Positions 44,645 to 53,694 of a DNA stretch of 64,000 nucleotides are shown here, piece after piece. Location: assembly GCF_009604375.1 (NCBI RefSeq), contig NZ_WEGH01000004.1, forward strand, positions 806,001 through 870,000, read 5' to 3'. How positions within the stretch are numbered: position 1 is the first letter of the stretch; each line of letters begins with the position of its first letter. Both the position numbers and the translations under genes were made by a program. Source of the DNA: Actinomadura macrotermitis. GTDB lineage: Bacteria; Actinomycetota; Actinomycetes; Streptosporangiales; Streptosporangiaceae. Under the pieces are notes generated by a model, which saw only the letters and a program-made list of their open reading frames with translations, was not told the origin of the DNA and ran no database searches.

Positions 44645-45699
44645 AGGGACCGCACCTGATCTCGGGCCCCGCCACCGGGCTGCTGCTCGCCGGGCTCGCC
44701 GCCGCGCTCGCCGCCGCCATGGTCCTCGGCATCTCCGTCGGCTCGGTCAACCTGCCGCCCGGCAAGGTCTGGGGCGTGGTCTGGGCGCACCTGTCGGGGC
44801 ACGGCGCGGACGCCGACCCGCTGCTCGGCCAGGTCGTCTGGGAGATCCGCACGCCCCGGGTGCTGCTGGCCGCGCTCGCCGGCGCCGGGCTGTCGGTCGC
44901 CGGGGTGGCGCTGCAGGCGCTCGTCCGCAACCCGCTCGCCGACCCCTACGTCCTCGGCGTCTCCTCCGGCGCGTCCCTCGGCGCGGTGCTGGTGCCCGCG
45001 CTCGGCGGCACCGCCCTCGCCGGGGCGGCCGGCGCGCTCGGCGTCACCGGCGCCGCGTTCACCGCCGCGCTGCTGTCGGCGCTGCTGGTGTACGCGCTGG
45101 CGCAGCGCGCCGGGCGGCTGCTGGACTCGCGGCTGGTGCTGACCGGCGTCGCCGTCGGCTACCTGTGCACCGCCGCCACCACGTTCGTGCAGCTCCAGCT
45201 CAACCCGGCCGAGCTGCAGGGCATGATGTTCTGGCTGATGGGCAGCGTCGCGGGCGCCACCTGGGGCGACCTCGGGCTGCCCGCGCTGCTGGTCGCCGCG
45301 TGCCTGGCCGCGCTGCTGACGCAGGCCCGCGCGCTGAACGCGCTGCTCGCCGGGCAGGACGCGGCGACCGGCATCGGCGTGCCGGTCGCGGCGCTGCGGC
45401 TCGGGCTGCTGGTCACCGGGTCGCTGCTCACCGCCACGATCGTCGCCGTCGTCGGCGGGATCGGCTTCGTCGGGCTGATGGTGCCGCACACCGCCCGCTT
45501 CGCCGTCGGCGCCGACCACCGCCGGGTGCTGCCGGTCGCGCTGCTCGGCGGCGCGGTGTTCATGGTGCTGGTCGACCTGGCCGCGCGGGTCGCCGACCGG
45601 CCGAACGAGCTGCCCGTCGGGATCTTCACCACCGGGCTCGGCGTGCCGTTCTTCCTGTGGCTGCTCCGCCGCCGCGCCGGAGGCAGCGATGCGTCTTGA
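44641..45699 (+). CDS. FecCD-family iron-siderophore ABC permease
   Basis: 352 residues with about 9-10 membrane segments. Family hallmarks: WEIRTPRVLLAALAGAGLSV, GVALQALVRNPLADPYVLGV then SSGASLGAV, MFWLMGSVAGATWGDL, and the coupling motif VVGGIGFVGLMVPHTAR. A single permease gene suggests a homodimer. GTG start overlaps the binding-protein stop (GTGA). Its last 11 bases overlap the ATPase gene start. Confidence 0.92.
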   Translation: MKGPHLISGPATGLLLAGLAAALAAAMVLGISVGSVNLPPGKVWGVVWAHLSGHGADADPLLGQVVWEIRTPRVLLAALAGAGLSVAGVALQALVRNPLADPYVLGVSSGASLGAVLVPALGGTALAGAAGALGVTGAAFTAALLSALLVYALAQRAGRLLDSRLVLTGVAVGYLCTAATTFVQLQLNPAELQGMMFWLMGSVAGATWGDLGLPALLVAACLAALLTQARALNALLAGQDAATGIGVPVAALRLGLLVTGSLLTATIVAVVGGIGFVGLMVPHTARFAVGADHRRVLPVALLGGAVFMVLVDLAARVADRPNELPVGIFTTGLGVPFFLWLLRRRAGGSDAS

Positions 45700-46546
45700 C
45701 CTCGCCGGGGTGAGCGCCCGCATCGACGCGCGCCCCATCGTCTCCGACGTGACGCTGACGGCCGGGCCGGGCGAGTTCGTCGCGCTGGTCGGCCCGAACG
45801 GCAGCGGCAAGTCCACGCTGCTGCGCACCGTGTACCGGTCGCTGAAGCCGTCCGGCGGCGTCGTCCGGCTGGACGGGCGGGACCTGTGGCGGATGCGGCC
45901 CCGCGAGGCCGCCCGCCACCGCGCCGTCCTGCCCCAGCACCACCACGACGGCGCCGGGTTCTCGGTCGCCGAGGCCGTCGCCGCCGGCCGGCTCAGCCGC
46001 AAGCGCCCGCTGGACCGGGAGGACGCCGCCGACCGGGCGGCGGTCGCCACCGCGCTGGAGCGGGTCGGCATGGGCCGGGCGGCGGACCGGCTGCTGGCCA
46101 CCCTGTCGGGCGGCGAGCGCCAGCGCGTCATGCTGGCCCGCGCCCTCGCCCAGGAGGCGCCGCTGCTGGTGCTGGACGAGCCCACCAACCACCTGGACGT
46201 CGGCTCCCAGCTCACCCTGCTGGAGCTGATCCGCTCGCTCGGGCTGACCCTGCTGGCCGCGCTGCACGACCTGGACCAGGCCGCCGCGTACGCCGACCGG
46301 GTCGTGGTGCTGCGGGACGGGCGCGTCGCCGGGCAGGGGCCGCCGCTGGAGGTGCTCACGCCCGCCCTGGTCGAGGAGGTGTTCGGGGTGCGCGCCCACG
46401 TCGGCCCGCACCCCATCACCGGGCGCCCGCACATCGCGGTGGCGGCGCCGCTACAGGTCGGTCGCGATGATCTTCGCCATGTTGCGCTCGGCGAGGGCGG
46501 TGATGGTGACGAACGGGTTGACGCCGATGCTGCCCGGCACGAGTGA
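45689..46546 (+). CDS. Iron-siderophore ABC transporter ATPase (FecE-like)
   Basis: 285 residues. Walker A LVGPNGSGKSTLLRTVYRSL, Q-loop AVLPQHHHDGAG, signature LSGGERQRVMLARALAQEA, Walker B LLVLDEPTNHLDVGSQ and switch His in ALHDLDQAAAYADR. The normal FecE core ends near residue 255; the last ~30 residues run across the 3' end of the convergent cholesterol oxidase gene (96-bp antisense overlap) and look like a fortuitous extension. It is translationally coupled with the permease. Confidence 0.9.
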   Translation: MRLDLAGVSARIDARPIVSDVTLTAGPGEFVALVGPNGSGKSTLLRTVYRSLKPSGGVVRLDGRDLWRMRPREAARHRAVLPQHHHDGAGFSVAEAVAAGRLSRKRPLDREDAADRAAVATALERVGMGRAADRLLATLSGGERQRVMLARALAQEAPLLVLDEPTNHLDVGSQLTLLELIRSLGLTLLAALHDLDQAAAYADRVVVLRDGRVAGQGPPLEVLTPALVEEVFGVRAHVGPHPITGRPHIAVAAPLQVGRDDLRHVALGEGGDGDERVDADAARHE

Positions 46547-48073
46547 CCCGTCCACCACGTACAGGCCCGGGTGGCCGGGCAGCCGGCCGTAGCCGTCGGT
46601 CGCCCGGCCGAGGACGCAGCCGCCGAGGGGGTGGTAGACGAAGTCGTCGCCCCAGGTCTTGTAGACGCCGAACAGGTCGGTCCGGTAGATCGTGCCCTCC
46701 TTCTTGTTGATGGCGTCGAAGACGCGCTTGGCGGCGTCGATCGACGGCTGCGTCCACCCGGCCTGCCAGTTCAGGCCCACCTTGCCGGTGCCGGCGTCGA
46801 AGACGAACCGGGCCCGGTTGGGGTTCTTGGTGATCGCCAGGTAGAGGCTGATCCACAGCTCGGTGCCCGCCGGGAACGGGGCGATCTCGGCGAACACCGG
46901 CCCGGCCGCGTCGGCCCAGTCGTCGATGCCGAGCGCCGGGATGCACGACTGGTTCCCGCCGGTCGGGTCCCACATGTGGTTGGCGCGGCCGACCATCACG
47001 TTGCCGTTGTTGCCCCAGCCGGCGCCGACCTCGTCCCCGAGGTCGGGCAGCCGGCCGGTCGCCTTCATCGCCACCAGCAGCTTGCTGGTGCCGACGCTGC
47101 CGGCGGCGAAGAAGACCCGGTCGGCCGTCACGGTCTTGCGGGCGACGACGGCGCCGGCGGTGTCGATCTGCGTCATCTCGACGGTGTAGCCGCCGCCCGC
47201 CGCCGGGGCCACCGCCGTCACCGTGTGCAGCGGCGAGATGGACAGCCGGCCGGTCGCGGCGGCCGCCGCCAGGTACGTCTTGTCCAGCGACCGCTTCCCG
47301 GCGTTGTTGCCGTAGATGACCTCCTGGGCCAGCGCGGACTTCCGCACCTGCCCGGCGGCCTCCTGCTTCATGTACGCGAAGTCGTACACGTTGGGCACGA
47401 ACGTCGTGGCGAAGCCCGAGTCGTTGGCGGTCTGGCGGCCGACGCGCGCGAACTTGTACCACTCGGTGGACTCGAACCAGGCGGGATCGATCGCGTTCAC
47501 GCCGAGGGCGGCGTTGGCGCGCGGGAAGTACGTCCCGTACATCTCGTCGGAGTTCACCGACGGCAGCACCTCCTCGAAGTAGGAGCGCTTGGGCGTCACC
47601 GCCATGCCGCCGTTGACCAGCGAGCCGCCGCCGACGCCGCGCCCCTGGTAGACGCGGGTCGCGGCGAACGCCTCCGAGTCGAGCACCCCCGCGTACGAGG
47701 CGATGCTCTTGTTGACCGACCCACCGGAGAAGTACCCGACGGGCTGGTCGGTCTTGGTCCGGAACCAGAAGGAGCGGCCGTCGGGCTTCAGCATGCTGTT
47801 GAAGATCAGCCCGTCCGATCCGGGCGTCGTCCAGCTCTGCCCCATCTCCACCACGTGGGTGTCGATGCCGGCCCGGGTCAGCCGGAGCGCGGCGACGGCG
47901 CCGCCGTACCCGCTGCCGATGACCAGCGCCGGAACGTGGTCGCCGGTGGCGAGGGCGCGGCGCGGGGAGGCGGCGGCGGCCGTCCGCGCGCCGGGCAGCA
48001 GAAGGGCGCCGGCGGCGGCGCCCGCACCGGCGAGGAAGGACCGGCGCGACACCGCGGGACGTGAGGAAACCAT
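46451..48073 (-). CDS. choA: Secreted cholesterol oxidase (GMC type)
   Basis: 540 residues from ATG 48073 (AGAGAGG upstream). A twin-arginine signal SRRSFLAGAGAAAGALLLPG lies near residues 10-29, followed by the FAD fold HVPALVIGSGYGGAVAALRL. Large parts are near-identical in kind to Streptomyces cholesterol oxidase, e.g. VYQGRGVGGGSLVNGGMAVT and RVFFAAGSVGTSKLL. Catalytic Glu is in VFAEIAPFPAG, His in VYHPLGGCVLG and Asn in GVNPFVTITALAER. It oxidises and isomerises cholesterol to cholest-4-en-3-one, outside the cell. The 3' end overlaps the ABC ATPase gene tail. Confidence 0.93.
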   Translation of the reverse strand: MVSSRPAVSRRSFLAGAGAAAGALLLPGARTAAAASPRRALATGDHVPALVIGSGYGGAVAALRLTRAGIDTHVVEMGQSWTTPGSDGLIFNSMLKPDGRSFWFRTKTDQPVGYFSGGSVNKSIASYAGVLDSEAFAATRVYQGRGVGGGSLVNGGMAVTPKRSYFEEVLPSVNSDEMYGTYFPRANAALGVNAIDPAWFESTEWYKFARVGRQTANDSGFATTFVPNVYDFAYMKQEAAGQVRKSALAQEVIYGNNAGKRSLDKTYLAAAAATGRLSISPLHTVTAVAPAAGGGYTVEMTQIDTAGAVVARKTVTADRVFFAAGSVGTSKLLVAMKATGRLPDLGDEVGAGWGNNGNVMVGRANHMWDPTGGNQSCIPALGIDDWADAAGPVFAEIAPFPAGTELWISLYLAITKNPNRARFVFDAGTGKVGLNWQAGWTQPSIDAAKRVFDAINKKEGTIYRTDLFGVYKTWGDDFVYHPLGGCVLGRATDGYGRLPGHPGLYVVDGSLVPGSIGVNPFVTITALAERNMAKIIATDL

Positions 48074-48259
48074 GGCGAGACCTCTCTGCATCAAAGACCA
48101 ACGATGCGGAGCCTCGCGCCGGGCATCCGCGACCGGAACGCCGGAGTGACGCCGATCACGTTCCGATCATGTGGCCGCCTTCCGGCGGTGTCAACGGCTT
48201 CACGTTCCTGACAATCTGTCACCGCCCCGGAAATGCCCGCCGTCCGCGAGACTGGGGCC

Positions 48260-48769
48260 GTGACGCCGTTCTCCCGACTCAAGGTCCGCGTCGGCGCCCT
48301 GGTGTTCTGCGGCGACGAGGTCGCCCTCATCCGCCGCGACCGCCCCGGATCCGCCCTCTACGTCCTGCCCGGCGGCAACGTCGAGCCCGGCGAGGACCTG
48401 CTCGCCGCCCTCCGCCGCGAGCTTTCCGAAGAGCTCGCCCTGAACGAGGCCGGCGACCCGGAGCTGCTGTGGGTCGCCGACCAGATGGTCTCCCGGCCCG
48501 GCCCCACCCCGCCGCCGCGCAAGCTGCACCTGCTCTACCGGCTCCATGTCACCCCGGCCGTCCGCGCGACCCTGGCCACCGAGGAGCACGACGAGGTCCC
48601 GGGCGGCCACGACGTCGGCGCCGTCGAGTGGAGGCATCACCGCACGACCGCCGGCCTGCCGATCTTCCCGCCCGTCGGCCCGGCCCTGGCGGCCCTCCCC
48701 TCCCCGCGCGCCCCGATCACGAACGCCGCCCTGCCGCCCGTCACCGACGCCGATTACACCTGGCTCTGA
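48260..48769 (+). CDS. NUDIX hydrolase domain protein
   Basis: 169 residues. The Nudix box reads GGNVEPGEDLLAALRRELSE and continues ELAL, matching Gx5Ex7REUxEExGU except that the late Gly is Ala. The N-terminal strand is RVGALVFCGDEVALIRRDRP. Substrate, a nucleoside diphosphate linked to some moiety, is undetermined. GTG 48260, with a GAGACT box six bases earlier, is preferred; ATG 48233 is an alternative. It converges on the hypothetical gene at 48782. Confidence 0.85.
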   Translation: MTPFSRLKVRVGALVFCGDEVALIRRDRPGSALYVLPGGNVEPGEDLLAALRRELSEELALNEAGDPELLWVADQMVSRPGPTPPPRKLHLLYRLHVTPAVRATLATEEHDEVPGGHDVGAVEWRHHRTTAGLPIFPPVGPALAALPSPRAPITNAALPPVTDADYTWL

Positions 48770-48781
48770 CCACCCGCCTCC

Positions 48782-49258
48782 TCAGGGGAGCAGGACGCGC
48801 TCGTCGACGCGGTGCTCGGGCGGGCGCAGGAACACCTCCCCGGAAAAGGGGCCGTAGGCGACGTTGAGAGTGTCGAGCCGGTAGTACCAGCCCCATTCGG
48901 CCACGATCCGATGGTTGATCCGCCATCGCAGTGTCTGCCGAGGACGCAGCCGGACGGGCTCCGGCCGCCAGGCCAGAGCGAGTCCGTTCCGCGTCCACTC
49001 CGGGCCGTCCCGCCTGATGGGCCTGACGCTGAGGAGGCCGTCGTCTTCGGCCAGTTCCACTTCGGCCGGCAGGCCGCCCGTCAAAGACATCTCGGGGGCG
49101 AAGTCCTGCCCCTCGTACATCCGGACCTCGTGCACGAAGGGGGGCGGCGCGTCCGGCAGCGGGAACGCCTCAGGAAGGCCGCCGCGCCGGATGGCACCGG
49201 GCGCGCCGCGAGAGTGTTTCGTCCAGTAGACGCGGACCCACTGCACCGCTGCTTCCAT
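48782..49258 (-). CDS. Hypothetical protein
   Basis: 158 residues, soluble, rich in Trp, Pro and Arg. Distinct pieces are VQWVRVYWTKHSRGAPGAIR at the start, FVHEVRMYEGQDFAPEM, and INHRIVAEWGWYYRLDTLNV then AYGPFSG near the end. I do not recognise a family. No good ribosome site is visible before ATG 49258. Confidence 0.55.
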   Translation of the reverse strand: MEAAVQWVRVYWTKHSRGAPGAIRRGGLPEAFPLPDAPPPFVHEVRMYEGQDFAPEMSLTGGLPAEVELAEDDGLLSVRPIRRDGPEWTRNGLALAWRPEPVRLRPRQTLRWRINHRIVAEWGWYYRLDTLNVAYGPFSGEVFLRPPEHRVDERVLLP

Positions 49259-49466
49259 GGGCTCATCGTGGCACCCGCCCCGGTCAGGCGATCAGGCCGT
49301 GCATGCGGCTCTACACGCGCAGCGCGACGACGGCGGGCCGTCGACCGGTGTGCCACACGGTGCCGACGGGCTGCACACCACGACCGCCGACACCCTCGCG
49401 GTGCTGGGCGTGTTCGCGGTGAGCGCGAGCGAGGTCGTCAAGTCCTTCCGCGAAGCGCGCGCGTGA
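49257..49466 (+). CDS. Doubtful small ORF or gene remnant
   Basis: Up to 69 codons. Only the C-terminal part looks protein-like: LHTTTADTLAVLGVFAVSAS, then EVVKSFREARA. A GTG at 49350 could start a 38-residue peptide. A strong hairpin follows directly, which hints at transcription from the left. No family recognised. Confidence 0.25.
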   Translation: MGSSWHPPRSGDQAVHAALHAQRDDGGPSTGVPHGADGLHTTTADTLAVLGVFAVSASEVVKSFREARA

Positions 49467-49470
49467 GGCA

Positions 49471-49512
49471 CCTCCTGGAAGGGAGCCGCCGGGGCGGTCC
49501 CCCTCCAGGAGG
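49471..49512. terminator. Bidirectional hairpin
   Basis: CCTCCTGGA (49471-49479) pairs with TCCAGGAGG (49504-49512), with further pairing of GGGAGCCGCC and GGCGGTCCC-type arms inside. It lies just past the end of the convergent HbpS-like gene. Confidence 0.75.
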
Positions 49513-49517
49513 CGGTG

Positions 49518-50042
49518 TCACAGGGCGGCGCGGACCGCCTCGGCGATCCTCTCGTCGATGCGCCCGTCGGGGGCCCCGCCGACGCCGATGCCGGCGATCG
49601 GGAAGCCCTTGTAGAAGACGGGCACGCCACCGGGCAGGGTGAGCGTGCCGGGGATCTGGTTGATGGTCGCGTTCCCGGTCAGCGCGCTGGTGGGACGGCC
49701 GAAGGCGACGGCGGTGTAGGCCTTGCGCTTGGCCGACTCGTAGGTCTGCGGGCCCGCCTTGCGCGTCCGGACGACCAGGCGGATCACGCCCGAGCGCTCC
49801 ATGATGACCACGGTCACCCGCTGACGCCCCTCGCGCCCGGCCGCTACGACGGCCGCCCTGGCGGCGCGGGCGAGCGACCTGTTGGACAGGACGTAGTCCA
49901 CCTTCGGCCGCTCCGCGGCGGCGGCGGACGGGATGTTCCGCGCGGGCGCGCTTTGCGCGGACGCGGTCCCCGTGGTGGCCGCGGCGCCCGACGCGATCGC
50001 TCCGAACGCGACCACACCGGCCATGATGCCCCGATATGACAC
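49518..50042 (-). CDS. Secreted GlcG/HbpS-family protein
   Basis: 174 residues from GTG 50042 (AGGGGGG upstream). A signal peptide covers about residues 1-30 (IMAGVVAFGAIASGAAATTG then TASAQSA). The mature domain matches the heme-binding HbpS/GlcG fold: VTVVIMERSGVIRLVVRTRK, YESAKRKAYTAVAFGRPTSA and INQIPGTLTLPGGVPVFYKG, with the GIGVGGAPDGRIDERIAEA tail. In Streptomyces HbpS binds haem extracellularly and modulates the SenS/SenR system. No sensor kinase of that kind is adjacent. Confidence 0.85.
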   Translation of the reverse strand: MSYRGIMAGVVAFGAIASGAAATTGTASAQSAPARNIPSAAAAERPKVDYVLSNRSLARAARAAVVAAGREGRQRVTVVIMERSGVIRLVVRTRKAGPQTYESAKRKAYTAVAFGRPTSALTGNATINQIPGTLTLPGGVPVFYKGFPIAGIGVGGAPDGRIDERIAEAVRAAL

Positions 50043-50269
50043 TGAATCCCCCCTAGAGGTCAACGACAGGGGCCGAGAGCGGCCCCTGCTCTTCCTCCCC
50101 GGCGGGATGCCCGCTGATCACCGGTAAGGGGAATTCTTGCGCAATGCCGGTCTGAATCATGACGCGTAAAGCACCGGCCGAGAAATGGCTACATCAACGG
50201 CATAGCACTTCCTTCTCTATCGATGCGGCAAACCAACTTTTCTTCCCAAGAGGCATCAAGTCCGTCTTT

Positions 50270-50584
50270 TCAGGCGACGGCCCGCCGGACCCGGTAGTTC
50301 CAGCGCCGCAGCACCCGGACCACCGTCTCGGCCCCGCCCGGGTTGGCGCTGTGCACGAAGACCATGCCGATCCGGAAGGGGCGGCCGGCGAAGGCGGCCT
50401 CCTCCGGCAGCGCCACGACAGGCATGATGCTGTCGTCCCAGCCGAGGTCGTGGTCGAGCCAGAGCTCGTCGATCTCGAGGTCGCGGTGCTCCTCGAGAAG
50501 CAGCACGCCCTCGCCGCTGGTGCGGGCGAGCCGGGTGGCCTGCGGCAGGGGGCGCAGGTCGTCCACGCCAAGGATGATCGGCAT
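50270..50584 (-). CDS. Cyclic-phosphate processing receiver (cPR) domain protein
   Basis: 104 residues beginning MPIILGVDDLRPLPQATRLA, with a GGAGAGAAG site before the ATG. Features of the stand-alone receiver-like family are the acidic pair DDLRP, EIDELWLDHDLGWDDSIMPV and RIGMVFVHSANPGGAETVVR. This domain has been proposed to act in RNA or nucleotide cyclic-phosphate processing; experimental function is lacking as far as I know. No RNA ligase or CRISPR gene is adjacent. The 50043-50269 gap is low in coding signal. Confidence 0.75.
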   Translation of the reverse strand: MPIILGVDDLRPLPQATRLARTSGEGVLLLEEHRDLEIDELWLDHDLGWDDSIMPVVALPEEAAFAGRPFRIGMVFVHSANPGGAETVVRVLRRWNYRVRRAVA

Positions 50585-50698
50585 CTTCTCTCCGGAGGCG
50601 GCGGAAATGGCCGTTTCAGGAGCCGGCCGGACGCGCATTGTGTCAGAGGCACGGTCTAGCGTGTGAACTCCGTCAGTGACCGGAAGGAAGTGCCGGCG

Positions 50699-51289
50699 AT
50701 GCGCATCGTTCTCAGCGATTTCATGAGCCTGGACGGAGTCGTGCAGGCTCCCGGCGGCAGCAAGGAGGACCTCGACGGCGGCTTCGCCCACGGCGGCTGG
50801 TCGCACCCGTTCTTCGACCCCGCCACGATGGGGGCGGCCGTCGGCGAGGCGATGAGCACCACCGAGGCGCTGCTGTTCGGGCGGCGCACCTGGCAGAGCA
50901 TGGCGGCGGCCTGGCCCGGGCGGGCCGGCGACCCCTTCGCCGACCGGATGAACGAGATCACCAAGTACGTCGCCTCCCGCACCCTGACCGAGGACGACCT
51001 GTACTGGGACAACTCCACGCTGCTGCCCGCGGACGACGCCGTCGGCGCGGTGCGGGCCCTGCGCGACCGCGAGGGCGGCGACGTCCAGGTCATGGGCAGC
51101 CCCTCCCTCGCGCGGACGCTGATCGGCGCCGACCTCGTCGACGAGTACCGGCTGATGATCTCGCCGATCCTGCTCGGCGGCGGCAAGCGGCTGTTCCCCG
51201 ACGACGGGCAGGCCCGCCCCCTGGAGCTGGTCAGCGCCACCACGGCCGCGACCGGCACGCAGATCTGCATATTCCGGCCGGTCCGCTAG
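50699..51289 (+). CDS. Dihydrofolate reductase family protein (RibD C-terminal type)
   Basis: 196 residues: IVLSDFMSLDGVVQAPGG at the start, ALLFGRRTWQSMAAAWPG, and VMGSPSLARTLIGADLVDEY, then PILLGGGKRLF. This is the RibD_C/DHFR-like NADPH reductase group commonly found as single genes in actinomycetes; a true folate role is unlikely. ATG 50699 has GGAAGGAAG eight bases upstream. Confidence 0.88.
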   Translation: MRIVLSDFMSLDGVVQAPGGSKEDLDGGFAHGGWSHPFFDPATMGAAVGEAMSTTEALLFGRRTWQSMAAAWPGRAGDPFADRMNEITKYVASRTLTEDDLYWDNSTLLPADDAVGAVRALRDREGGDVQVMGSPSLARTLIGADLVDEYRLMISPILLGGGKRLFPDDGQARPLELVSATTAATGTQICIFRPVR

Positions 51290-51318
51290 CAAGAGTCCCC
51301 CCGCCGGTCCCGCGCGGC

Positions 51319-53694
51319 TCACTCGGTGCGGAGGGCGGTCGCCGTGCGGATCCGGGCGGCCCAGGTGGCCGGCAGCAGCGCGCCCGCCGCCGCGATCGCG
51401 AGGCCGCCCAGCAGCAGGGCGGCCAGCAGCGGCGCGCCGTAGGGGTCCAGCGCCCCGGCCGGGAGGCCGGTGCCCGCGCTCTCGCCCATGGCGGGCAGCA
51501 CCCGGGCGTGCAGCGCGAGCCCGAGCGGCACGCCGGCGGCGCCCGCCACCAGCCCGATCCCGGCGACCGAGGTGAGGACCATGGCGGTCGTCTGCCCCGG
51601 CGTCATGCCGAGGGCCCGGTGGACGCCGAGGTCGTGCGCGCGTTCCCGGGTGTCGAGCACGACGGTGTTGAGGACGCCCAGCCCGGCGACCGCGACGAGC
51701 ATCGCGGTGAGCATCCCGGCGAGGGTGTCCATCGCGATGATCGTCGTGCTCGCCTCGCTCGTGTTGCGCTGCGCCTGCGGCCCGCCCTGCCCGAGCACCC
51801 CGTTGAGGGAGGCGAGGTAGGCGCGCACGCCGGTCCCGGGCGCGAGGTCCACGTTGAACTGGACGGACCCGGGCTCGGTCTCGATGCGCAGGCCCGCCAG
51901 GGACGCGGCGGGCGTCAGGACCGTCATCCCCTCGTCGCTGAGGTCCAGCGCCTCGCCGACGACGCGCACCGGTGCGCTGCGTCCTTCGTTGGTCAAGGTG
52001 ACGGTGTCGCCGACGCGCGTCCCGGTGGCCCGGAGGAACCCGGTGGGGACGACCGCCTCCCCGGCGGACCGGAACCAGCGCCCCGAGATCATCGTGTACG
52101 GGCCCCACGACGAGTCGCCTTCGTAGGCGACCGCGTTCACCGCGCCCGCGCGGCCGGCCACGCCGATCTGCGCCCGGCCCGTCCGGAAGTACGCGCGGGT
52201 GCCCGGCTGCGCGGCGATCTTCGCGGCGACGGCCGCCGGGTCCGCGGGCTTGGGCGGCCGGGCGGGTCCGCCGCCCGGCGGCGGGCCGTCCGCGCGGACG
52301 ACGACCTCGCCCGGCGACCGGTGGTCCAGGCCGTGCTGGACGCTGTGCAGCGAGAGGGCGAGCCCGGCGCAGAACGTGACGCCGACCGTGCCGAGCACCA
52401 CCGACGCGATCATCGTCGCCGAGCGGCCGGGCCGGGTGAACGGGTCGGCCAGGCCGAGGCTCACCGGGCGGGGCAGCGGCAGCCGGCCGAGCAGGCGGCG
52501 CGGGCCGCGGCCGCGGCCGGTCGCGCGGCCGGTCCGGCCGACGGCGATCGCGTCGATCGTGCGCAGCCGCCCGGCGCGCAGGGCGGGGACCAGCGCGGTC
52601 GCGGCGACGACGGCGAGCGCGCCGGCGGCGACCGCGGCGTCGACCCAGGGGGCGATGGTCAGGGAGCCGGCGCCGTAGGCGTCCTCGGCCTGGCGCAGCA
52701 CGGGGACCGACAGCAGATTGGCCAGCACCACGCCGAGACCGGTGCCCGCCGCGGCCGGGATCAGGGCCTGGCCGACGTAGGCCCGCGCGACCTGCGCGGG
52801 CGTGAAGCCGAGCGACTTCAGCACGCCGATCCGCCGCGTCGCCGCGCCGACCGAGCCGCTGACGACCACCCCGATGATCAGCACCGACATGGCCAGGCCG
52901 AGCAGCCCGAAGGCCACCACGAACGGCACGAACGTCGCCGAGGTGCGCTCGGCGGCCAGCTTGGTCTTGAGGTAGGAGGCGGCCCCGTCCAGCGTGCCCG
53001 GCGGCAGGGCGGCGGCGATCGCCGCACGCGCGCGGGCCACCTCGGCGTCGGTGCCGGCGGCGCGGAGCCGGTAGCGCATCTGGTACGTGCGGGAGGCGCC
53101 GGGTGCGACGAGGGCCGTGGCCTGCGCGGGCGTGACCCACGCGCCGGCGGTCCGGCTCACCGACCGGGCGCGGCCGACCACGGTCAGCGTGGGGCGCCCC
53201 GGCAGGGCCTGGAAGGTCAGCCGGTCGCCGATCGCGAACGGCGGGCCGTCGGCGTTCACCACGATCTGGCCCTTCCCGGCCGCCCACGCGCCCGCGGTGA
53301 GGTCGGCCCGGTCGACGCCCCCGCCGGCCTGGTCGCGCCCGACGACGGTCAGCGGCGGCAGCCGCTCCCCCGGCGGTATGCCCCGCCCGCTCCCCTCCTC
53401 GACCGTGGGACGCAGCGAGACCACGGGGTCGGGCCCCGCGGCGGCCGTCACGCCCGGCACCCGCGCGGTGGCGGCGAGCTGCGCCGCGGTGGCCTTGGCC
53501 CCGTCGGCCCGGACCGTCAGGTGGGCGCCGTTCTGCCGCGCGAAGGCGTGCGCGAACGGCGCCCGGGACGCCACGACGAGCCCGGCGGCCAGCACCGACG
53601 CGGTCACCGCCATCGTCACCGTCAGCGCCATCACCAGGGTCTGGACGCGCCGCCGGCCGAGGCCGCCGCGCACCACCCCGCCGAGCGCGCTCAT
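51319..53694 (-). CDS. ABC transporter permease, MacB/FtsX type
   Basis: 791 residues with two FtsX-type modules. An N-terminal membrane helix (VMALTVTMAVTASVLAAGLV) is followed by a large extracellular domain. Then come membrane clusters around residues 255-390 and 420-450, a second extracellular domain, and three C-terminal helices. Coupling sequences are RIGVLKSLGFTPAQVARAYV and DLGVHRALGMTPGQTTAMVL. Start overlaps the ATPase stop (ATGA). Such transporters typically export or expel lipids or peptides. A two-component system is encoded divergently. Confidence 0.9.
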   Translation of the reverse strand: MSALGGVVRGGLGRRRVQTLVMALTVTMAVTASVLAAGLVVASRAPFAHAFARQNGAHLTVRADGAKATAAQLAATARVPGVTAAAGPDPVVSLRPTVEEGSGRGIPPGERLPPLTVVGRDQAGGGVDRADLTAGAWAAGKGQIVVNADGPPFAIGDRLTFQALPGRPTLTVVGRARSVSRTAGAWVTPAQATALVAPGASRTYQMRYRLRAAGTDAEVARARAAIAAALPPGTLDGAASYLKTKLAAERTSATFVPFVVAFGLLGLAMSVLIIGVVVSGSVGAATRRIGVLKSLGFTPAQVARAYVGQALIPAAAGTGLGVVLANLLSVPVLRQAEDAYGAGSLTIAPWVDAAVAAGALAVVAATALVPALRAGRLRTIDAIAVGRTGRATGRGRGPRRLLGRLPLPRPVSLGLADPFTRPGRSATMIASVVLGTVGVTFCAGLALSLHSVQHGLDHRSPGEVVVRADGPPPGGGPARPPKPADPAAVAAKIAAQPGTRAYFRTGRAQIGVAGRAGAVNAVAYEGDSSWGPYTMISGRWFRSAGEAVVPTGFLRATGTRVGDTVTLTNEGRSAPVRVVGEALDLSDEGMTVLTPAASLAGLRIETEPGSVQFNVDLAPGTGVRAYLASLNGVLGQGGPQAQRNTSEASTTIIAMDTLAGMLTAMLVAVAGLGVLNTVVLDTRERAHDLGVHRALGMTPGQTTAMVLTSVAGIGLVAGAAGVPLGLALHARVLPAMGESAGTGLPAGALDPYGAPLLAALLLGGLAIAAAGALLPATWAARIRTATALRTE

